Of a stretch of 64,000 bases of DNA, positions 56,430 through 64,000 are shown piece after piece; the stretch's first letter is position 1; every line of letters begins with the position of its first letter. Under the pieces are notes generated by a model that was not told the DNA's origin, did no database searches, and was given only the letters and a program-made list of their open reading frames with translations. The translations under genes and the position numbers were made by a program. Location: assembly GCA_905183005.1 (NCBI GenBank), contig CAJJDO010000005.1, forward strand, positions 580,641-644,640, read 5' to 3'. The DNA comes from Paramecium pentaurelia. Taxonomy: Eukaryota; Ciliophora; Oligohymenophorea; Peniculida; Parameciidae.

Positions 56430-59400
56430 TCATAAATTATTTAGGGTATAAGCACATTTAAATTCATTAAGAGTTTTCAATTCTATGATTTATTCCTTTT
56501 CCAATAAATTGTCTTTAACTTAATTAAATTGTTCTATCAATCCTTTACCATATATCTACAAACTTAACTTATTTTATTATTTAATAAAGTATTTTTCATA
56601 AAACTCTACAATATCCTTTTAATTAATTAACTATGTATACTTTTTACAATATTTCATCAATCATAGCAATTGCAATCTCTTTTTCTTCTAATTAGAGATT
56701 ATTACCTCTAATCTAACTCCAAATATAGGCACTTTCATCATATAATGATTTATCTTTCTCTTAAAGGGCAGATTTCTAAATAAGATATAATTTAATAATA
56801 CAGCTCCATTTTTAATATTATCTAATTAATCATCACCTAATGATAATAGTACATTATGGAATTATTTCAAAAAGTCTTCAATATGTTAATTAACAACATA
56901 AGGCATTTATGCTGTACCTTAAACAATTATTGCAGCACCATCAATACAACCAATAGGTATGAATCTCATTAGAGCAACATAACCCAATTATCTCTCAGTT
57001 CTAAGATATTAGAATGCATGATTATGGAAGAATTATTGTATAAGATTCATTATAGCAAAATTCTTTTTATTTCTATGTCCAATTTAATAATAATTAATAG
57101 TAACACCATTTACATCATTATTATCACCACCCTTATGAATTAAGGGGACAACAATATTTTTATTAGTAAAATCTCTTATATTGTAAACATGAGGTTCTTC
57201 TGATGTATGACTACTTGATTTATGGAAGACCTTTCTAATTGTATGTAAAAGATCTTCTACTTCAGATCTAAGGATGTTGCCACTTACAAAAGATGATACT
57301 CTAAAGTTAGAGAAATAGTTAGAATGGAATTCTTATAGACTTTCTAAATCTAGTGTAGCCAATTCTTCTTAAAATAGTTGAGATGTATAATATTAAGCTT
57401 AAACAACCTAATTCAAATATTCTGACATTGCTACTCTAAATAATTTATCTTAATAAATATTATTGTAATAGATCATCAATTTCTATTTCACTTAATAAAA
57501 TGAATCATATTTTAAATTATTTATGGATTACAGAACTTTTTCAAAGAATGATTAATAATTATCAGACCATCCATATAATTCAAGTGAAACCCCTTTAATA
57601 CTTGGTGTAAATTAGAATTGATATCCAGCATCAATAGCTTCTTAAATTTCTTAATTTAAATTATCAGTTACAAGAGTATTAAACACTTAAATCAAGAGTT
57701 TATCTTTTAATGAATTAATAGATTTAGGTGTATTAAACATAACACCTGTAAATATTTAAGGAACTTAAAATTATCTTTGTAATTTCCACCAAGCTTTAGT
57801 TTCAACAGTTCTTTTAATCATAAGAGGATAATGATTAATAGTTTCATATTCTTTTTCATGTTAAATACAGTCTTCTTTGCTTTTAAATACAAGAGGAGCT
57901 TATATAAATGAAGTTTATTCTCTACATAGAGATTTAATACTAAAATCTTTAGGAATGAAAGTATTAATTTTAGGTAATAACAATGGTAATTATTTACTTT
58001 TGATCCAATCAAAAAGTACAACTTTAGTAGTAACAGCACTAGACAATTTTTTGATTTATTCTCTAGAAAGAGTTTAGATTTCATATTCTAATCTATATAA
58101 TTCTGATGATTATTTAAGATTAGTAAATTTAGGTGAACCATGAAATATAACAATATTTGATGGATTGAGCATTTCAGTCAAATAATTATATATAATTTCA
58201 GGTTAGAATTCCTCATATAAAAATTCAATACTCATAGCATCAGTATAATCAAAGTAATTTAGATTATGAGCTATTTATTATACAGTAGGATAATGATTGT
58301 TATCTAGATAATTGTATTATGATAATTGTAATTATTTGTATTGTTACCATATTTCTTCTAAATATGGTGTATAATTAATTTCATTCTTATCTTCTTCTTG
58401 AAAGAATTAATCTAACATATTATTAAAATATCCAGTAACAGTTTCAGCTACTTTAAGTTCATCTACTCCTTCAATTAATTCAATTTCTATAAGAAAGAAT
58501 GTAAAATCTCCATTTCCTTCTAAAAATGTACCTGCATCAACATTTAAAGCCATCTTTTATCTAACTAAATAATCTAATAATCCTTCCTTATGTTTTGATT
58601 TTATTAATGATGCTATCATAGGTAAAGTTTTGCTTTTTTTAGCACTTCTAGGAGAATCCAATTAATAAGCTAAAATTAATTAATTTTTATCTCCATTTGT
58701 TTTATATTTAACCATTAAACCTGTTTTTTTTAAAGGTAAATGTAATTTTGATTTTTTTTTTAAATTCAAATTTGGAATTTATGAAAAATCACTTTATTCT
58801 CTAATCCATTTGGCCATATCAGGATAATTTGATTTTACCACTAAACTCATTATATTTGCACTATAGTATTGTGAATGAAATTTTACTAATTCTTTCATTG
58901 GATCTTTTAAAGTTTTTAATGAACCTATTGTAAATCTACCTATTGGTTTATTTGATAAAATCTAAAATAAATGAGAAATCTTCCATAAATCACCTGATAC
59001 TGCAATTTCATATTCACTATTTACTGCATTTACTTCTCTATCAACCATACTAGAATCCAATAAAGGATCAATAAAAAAATGAGCAAACACTTATAAAGCT
59101 TCCACTACTCTTTCATTATTTATTTTCATATAATAATTTGTTTCTTCTCCTCTAGTATATGCATTTGTTGATCCACCTCCTTCTGCTACCAATTTTTAGA
59201 AATATCCTTCCTATGGATAACTCTTTGATCCTTAAAATAACATATGTTCTAAAAAGTGAGCTAAACCTGGATATTCATCTGGTTCTGTCCATGAACCTAC
59301 ATTTACACATAATGCTGCTTATGCAATTTTTGCTTCTGGATCCTATATCACTAATACTTTTAATCCATTTGATAGAGTGAAATATTAATATTCATTCTTA

Positions 59401-59752
59401 TCTATTATAGGTAATTTTAAATTTGTGGCTTCTTTATATGCTTTCTCTTAAAATATAGATTTAAGATGAAACAATTCTTCATCAATCTACTTATGTTTTG
59501 ATTATATCACATCTCTTTAAGTCTAAACCATAGCAACTGTGTTTTGTGGTTACCATATTTAAAATATACTGTTAATCTTAACATAATCTTATATAATAAA
59601 ACAATACTATTAACATCTAATACAATAAGCACCAACATTGCTATTAAACAAATAAGTAATGCTCCCACTATTATAAACATAGTCTTCTATTTATTTTTGT
59701 GTTTTAACTTTGATATACGCCTTTCTGTTTATGAGATTGGAACGTAGTGCAT
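56430..59752 (-). CDS. M16 metalloprotease (insulysin type) with N-terminal membrane anchor
   Basis: 1083 aa after introns of 20, 26 and 25 nt (1084 codons exactly). Zinc site LAHFLEHMLFQGSKSYP (HxxEH) near residue 190 with the distal Glu in VNAVNSEYEIA. The remaining three M16 domains are intact to the C-terminus (IGHRNKKNFAIMNLIQQFFH, YLRTERQLGYVALMRFIPIG). Unlike cytosolic insulin-degrading enzyme it starts with ~25 basic residues (RRISKLKHKNKQKTM) and one hydrophobic helix (IIVGALLICLIAMLVLIVL), a type II anchor that would place the protease in the secretory lumen or outside. Confidence 0.9.
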
Positions 59753-60101
59753 TTATCAATAAAAACGTATTAATTATAAAATTGAATTTATACATCATCT
59801 AAATTCTTATTTTATCTTATATATTAATTATGGTTAATCAAATATAACTCTCATTCATAATGTTCTCATTGATATATCAATATATTATAATATTTTAAAT
59901 ATCTTTCAGAATATTCACATATTCATTAAAAACAAAGACAACTATTATTATTTAAATCATATATTAATGTTGAATACAATATTGAATTTTCAATAAATAT
60001 GTATATATTTAGTAAGTATATTTGATATTATATATGAAATGATAACATCATTTCTTATTTTAGAAATATTGTGTTATCCTAAAATAAAACAATTTTATAA
60101 T
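59753..60101. other. Intergenic, no gene seen
   Basis: AT-rich spacer upstream of the M16 gene and downstream of TMEM230; it should contain the M16 promoter. No coding signal. Confidence 0.55.
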
Positions 60102-60540
60102 TCAATCTATTGGAAGTTCATTTAATATCTTCTATTAAGTAGATCTAGAGTCTGCTTTAATAAATTTAATTAATAAGCAACTATAATAAATCCCTGGTAT
60201 TATCATTAATCCTCCTACTATCAACAGGGAAATATATTATTGATATTTATTTGGATTTCTGATTAAAAATACAAGTCCAAAGATAAGAAAGATAATACCC
60301 AATAAAAATAGAAATACAGTTAATGCCACTACCTAATTATTATAATAATATTGTTACTTTGATAGGTATTATATTAAAATCATATTTTTACTCTAATTCT
60401 TACTATTGAATGGAATTACTGGTTTAATCCATCTCATTATTCTAACTGTCTTCATGTTTCGATGATGGAGTATCCTTATACGTTTCATTAATTTCAATTT
60501 CTTCAAATTGTTTTATCTTATGCATTCTTTTATTATTCAT
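60102..60540 (-). CDS. TMEM230: TMEM230-like membrane protein
   Basis: 137 aa after a 25-nt intron. A polar N-terminus (MNNKRMHKIKQFEEIEINET) precedes the family block IPIKVVALTVFLFLLGIIFL, a first membrane hairpin, then QQYISLLIVGGLMIIPGIYY and a short tail. Two to three membrane helices. In animals TMEM230 sits on Golgi-derived, recycling and synaptic vesicles and affects their movement. The block order is as in the TMEM230/TMEM134 family. Confidence 0.88.
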
Positions 60541-60697
60541 TATAAATAGAAATAAATATAATTGTCTGAAATTCTTAATTAAAAATACTATGAAAGTAAA
60601 ATTAGAAGAGTGAATATTTTAAAAAAATAGTGAAATCAACTTGAATAATATATATGAAAAATATCATATAAATGAAGTTATTTAGATAATTTAGTTT

Positions 60698-62465
60698 TCA
60701 ATTGCATGATGGCTTCCTACTCTTAGGTTTATCAGATAACAATTTATAAATAGATGAAGCAATATTCTATCTTTACCTTTCAGATTATAATGGCTTGTCA
60801 TGATAACGACAACTCAATACTATATTAAAATTGATTAATACTAGCTTTGGGATCAGATGTGTTACTCAGATTGGTATTGATATTTAGGATTGATTTTATT
60901 TACTTCTTAGTTTTGAAATGAGAATCCTCTTAATAATGATCCTTAGATTTATTTGATCCTTTTAAACATAATTATGAAACTAATGGAGTTTTTTATGTTT
61001 AAAGTAATTTTTCAAGTTCTATATATTTTTTATGTTATTTTTGTATTTCCTTAGGCAGACCAGCAATTATCCATGGATGTTTAAGTGCATCTAAGGGTTA
61101 TAACCTATTTTATGGTTCCCATGCAAAACATCTCAATAGAAAATCAACCAAATCTGAATCCTCAGTTCTTAATTTATCATATAAACTAACTGAACTTGGT
61201 TTTCTATAAGATTTTATATTTTTCTTAGGATGTCCATCTTCATCAAAGAAATATTTTCTTCTTGGACATTTTAATGCAAAATCTACTGAAGGTGCTCCAA
61301 TAATTTCAATAATCAAATTAATTTATTCAATCTCATCTTCTCCTGGAAATATTGGAGTTCCTATATATAATTCTGATATTAAACAAGCAAAACTCCACAT
61401 ATCAATTTCAATACCATATTTTAATCCAAATATTACTTCAGGTGCTCTATAATATCTACTTTGTATATATGTATAAATCTATTAACCAACAAAACAACCT
61501 GAACCAAAATCAACTAATTTAATTCCACTTTTAGAATTATCTAATAACATAACATTTTCAGGTTTGATATCACAATGTATAATCTTATGTTTATTTAAGA
61601 AATTAAGTGAATTCAACAATTGAATACCAATTTTTCTTGCTAATTCATGATCAATTCCTTTAAATTTTTATTTTTAAATCAATTCAAATAAATTTTATTC
61701 TAATTTTTCAAAGACTATACATTAATGTCCTCTAAATGTAAATTATTCAATATTTCTAACTATATTTGAAAGTTAATCTATATCATGATCTTTAATATAT
61801 TAAAGTATATTTGCTTCAATAATTGCTTATTTTTTTAATTTGTCTTAACATTTAATTACTTTCAAAGCATATAATTATTAATTTTTATGATCTAATACTT
61901 AAAATACTTAACCAAAACTTCCTTAACCTAATAGACTGACTATTTCATATTGATATTTTATATGATCCTTAATATTATAAGAATAATCTCCATTAGGTTG
62001 ATCAATAAGACATTTTGGTTATTTATAATAATAAACCTTAAAAATAATGATAAAAATTTATACTTATTTTATGCCATTCAATTCTCTTTATTCATTTCTT
62101 GTTAAATTATATAACTTAAGAAATTATTCAGTTAAGAGAGGTAACTTATTTAATTGACTTTTGTTGCTTAAAAAACTATGTTGATTTTCTTTGTCTGATG
62201 GTGACCTAATTTTATATGGTTAGAGCATGCTTTTGAGTGAATTAGTTTTACTACTATTTATTGGATATTTTTATTGCAGTTTACGATCAGAAGACAGAAA
62301 TGAATTATTTGGACTTACACTCTTAGGTGATGTGTCCAATTTTCTAGTTGATTAGGGATTATCAAACTTTCTTTTTGTAGAAAGTGGATAGTTTAAATAA
62401 GAATTAGATGTTAGTTATGAAATATCTAAATGCACAGAAAATTTCTTCTTATGTTCAAACTTCAT
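60698..62465 (-). CDS. DYRK-family protein kinase
   Basis: 572 aa with introns of 27 and 22 nt. Residues ~1-150 are Ser/Lys-rich; the DYRK-homology stretch follows (VYYYKQPKCLI, GDYSYNIKDHIKYQYEIVSL). The kinase domain has LGQGSFGQVFQVLDHKNQQL, ALKVIK, the DYRK-type HCDIKPENVML, DFGSGC and the activation loop YTYIQSRYYRAPEV with the autophosphorylated Tyr. All catalytic residues are present. The C-terminal end depends on accepting the 22-nt intron; without it the stop is TGA 60800-60798. DYRKs phosphorylate Ser/Thr after activating themselves on Tyr. Confidence 0.9.
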
Positions 62466-62498
62466 CTTATATTGTTCTATTATTCTGTTAAATTTTTA

Positions 62499-63534
62499 AT
62501 GAACTTAAAAGAATCAGAATCTATAAATGATTTTTTTAAAGATGACACTAAATTCATTGGAGAATATTAAATGCTTGATTATAAAGTACTCAGAGGATAT
62601 ATACCAGGCTTTGGATAAGATCTTAGACTTTATTATACTAAATTGGATCCTCCTAATAAGAAAGCATCTATTTGTATTATTCATGGATTTGGAGAACATT
62701 AAGGAAGATTTCTACATGTATAAAAAATAAATAGAGATTTTATTAGGTGGCTGACTTTTTTGCTAAAATGAATTTTGTTGTACACTTGATTGATTTGAGA
62801 GGTTTTGGATTTTCAGGAGGACCAAGAGGATCTCAATCAATAGCAGATCTTTAATTGGATGTTGAGGTTCTCATAAGATAAGCATCAAAGGATTTACCCT
62901 TATTTTTATATGGACATGCTATGGGAGCACTTGTTATTATAAGTTTATTAATTCGAAACCCTAAATTGAAAATATCAGGAGTTATTTGTACTGCTCCTAC
63001 TTTAGGATTCCCATTAAATAGAAACATTGGCCCATTCAAGTAATTTGTGATAAAGAACTTTGGGCATTATTTAGAAGTATTTTTATTCTTAAATGTTTAT
63101 AGGATTTAGTTATTAATACAAATGTTAATCCAACTAGTTTGAGTAAGAATAATTAACATATTTAAAGAATTTTTGAGGATAGATTGGTAATGCCATTTCT
63201 AGGTGTAGGAATGGCTAGAAGTATTTATAAAACATTGCCTTTTATCTTTAAAAATTCTGTTTAATTTTAATTTCCTATTATAATATTTCATGGGAAATAA
63301 GATACATAAAGTAGTTATGAAAATAGTGTTCAATTCATAAATTAGGTAGGAAGTAAAGATAAATAAATAAAATTGTTTGATGAAGGATATCATGAATTAT
63401 AACATGATGAAGAATTTTAGTGTATAAAATAATAATTAAATGAATGGATTAAGATAAGATTAGAGAATAGTGTAGCATTTGGTATATATATTTTATAATA
63501 ATAAAAGGAATATTATCATAACCAAGATTATTGA
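62499..63534 (+). CDS. Monoglyceride-lipase-like alpha/beta hydrolase lacking the Ser nucleophile
   Basis: 326 aa after introns 62718-62746 (29 nt) and a 26-nt one near 63078-63103. Typical Hydrolase_4 layout: CIIHGFGEHQGRFLHVADFF, VHLIDLRGFGFSGGPRGSQ, the nucleophile elbow FLYGHAMGALVI, VICTAPTLGF, the Asp strand IIIFHGKQDTQ and the His loop EGYHELQHDEE. The elbow should be GxSxG (GHSMG in monoglyceride lipase); here Ser is Ala (GCT, 62918-62920). Asp and His remain. Likely catalytically dead, perhaps a lipid-binding protein. Confidence 0.85.
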
Positions 63535-63739
63535 TTGGGATACCTATATAGAAGAATAGAAAAAAATTGATAATTTGTTTGATGATCTTATTGATTATAT
63601 ACTTTTTGACAGTGTTCATAAAGAAAAGTAAATTTAAGAAAGTTTAGTATCCATTTGTGCCAATTCTAATTTTGTATAACAAATTGATTAAGAAATAATT
63701 AAAATGAATATTAATATTATTTATATCAATGGAGATTGA
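63535..63739 (+). CDS. Possible small gene, start not found
   Basis: A good-looking frame (IDWDTYIEEQKKIDNLFDDL, FDSVHKEKQIQESLVSICAN, QQIDQEIIK) begins right after the lipase stop and ends at TGA 63737-63739, but has no ATG of its own unless it starts at 63440 inside the lipase 3' end or an unseen intron joins it. Acidic and helical. It overlaps the start of the next gene. It may be an exon of either neighbour. Confidence 0.3.
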
Positions 63740-64000
63740 TCACGAATTGACTCCTTTTAATATTAAGAAATTAGTAAATAATGGACACACAACAAGAGTG
63801 CTTTTTGAATCTGAACAAGATACTTTTATTTGTGAAATGTAAGTATATTAGTTAATTAATAAGTATTGGTCCAAGTTATCAATAATCACCAGAATGTCAA
63901 ATAAATATAAAATTAGATGGTAATGAAATACTCAAGAGAGATATTTATAATTTATTAAAACATTTGATATTTACAGAGACATATTAGAAACAATCCTTCA
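63729..64000 (+). CDS. Hypothetical protein, 3' end outside window
   Basis: ATG 63729 gives MEIDHELTPFNIKKLVNNGH, then a 25-nt intron (GTAAGT...AATAAG, near 63839-63863) and IIGPSYQQSPECQINIKLDG and RDIYNLLKHLIFTETYQ to the window edge. No domain recognised in ~80 residues. Confidence 0.5.

Noticed and set aside
57818..58084. ORFs on both strands with membrane-like sequence
   Set aside because: Both are out-of-frame shadows of the M16 protease.
1..64000. tRNA, rRNA, transposase, telomeric repeat or bacterial-type promoters
   Set aside because: I looked for these while reading and saw none; AT-rich stretches that mimic -10 boxes are meaningless in this nuclear genome.

Overview
The window reads as macronuclear DNA of a ciliate, almost certainly Paramecium (or a very close relative). 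Long reading frames make sense only when TAA and TAG are read as Gln and TGA is the sole stop. Genes are broken by dozens of tiny introns, mostly 20-31 nt, that start GTA and end TAG or AAG. The sequence is very AT rich and genes sit tens of bases apart on both strands. Standard-code ORFs are therefore mostly fragments or shadows. I translated with the ciliate code, removed introns by hand, and for most genes checked that the spliced length is a multiple of three. Apparent 1-nt frame breaks remain in at least six genes, mostly at homopolymer runs, so the consensus may carry indel errors.

Layout. 1-12.8 kb: partial coiled-coil gene, M20 dipeptidase, a decayed gene, SURF1, then a same-strand row on the minus strand (uncharacterised gene, ankyrin protein, STIMATE-like protein, MPDU1-like PQ-loop protein, zinc-finger/coiled-coil protein, Gln-rich protein). 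12.9-16.2 kb: a zinc-binding/TLDc gene ending in a perfect 30-nt minisatellite; 1172 bp of it is present twice around a single N, which looks like two unmerged overlapping contigs. 16.2-25.2 kb: histidine-kinase-derived membrane protein, RING protein, Spt4, uS4 (RPS9), degenerate ATPase, SNARE, coiled-coil protein, TIP41, Mic10-like protein. 25.3-30.5 kb: small poorly resolved genes, an EF-hand protein and a Gln-rich coiled-coil protein. 30.6-43.3 kb: PICOT-like glutaredoxin, SLU7, ASH-domain protein, RRM/SR protein, second kinase-derived membrane protein, pseudophosphatase, and two tandem C48 (Ulp1-type) proteases. 43.3-56 kb: PH protein, CCT7, mu-homology adaptor/COPI subunit, TPX2-like protein, UNC119, PEX10, cyclin B, pseudokinase, small Tim, ankyrin protein. 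56.4-64 kb: membrane-anchored M16 protease, TMEM230, DYRK kinase, a monoglyceride-lipase-like protein without its catalytic Ser, and a gene running off the end.

This is an ordinary packed housekeeping region; neighbouring genes do not form one pathway. The most striking shared theme is proteins that keep an enzyme fold but have lost key catalytic residues: a dual-specificity phosphatase (Cys to Ser), a lipase (Ser to Ala), a kinase (HRD Asp lost), a PICOT glutaredoxin (CGFS changed in both domains) and two histidine-kinase-derived membrane proteins. I saw no tRNA, rRNA, transposon, CRISPR array or telomere repeat.
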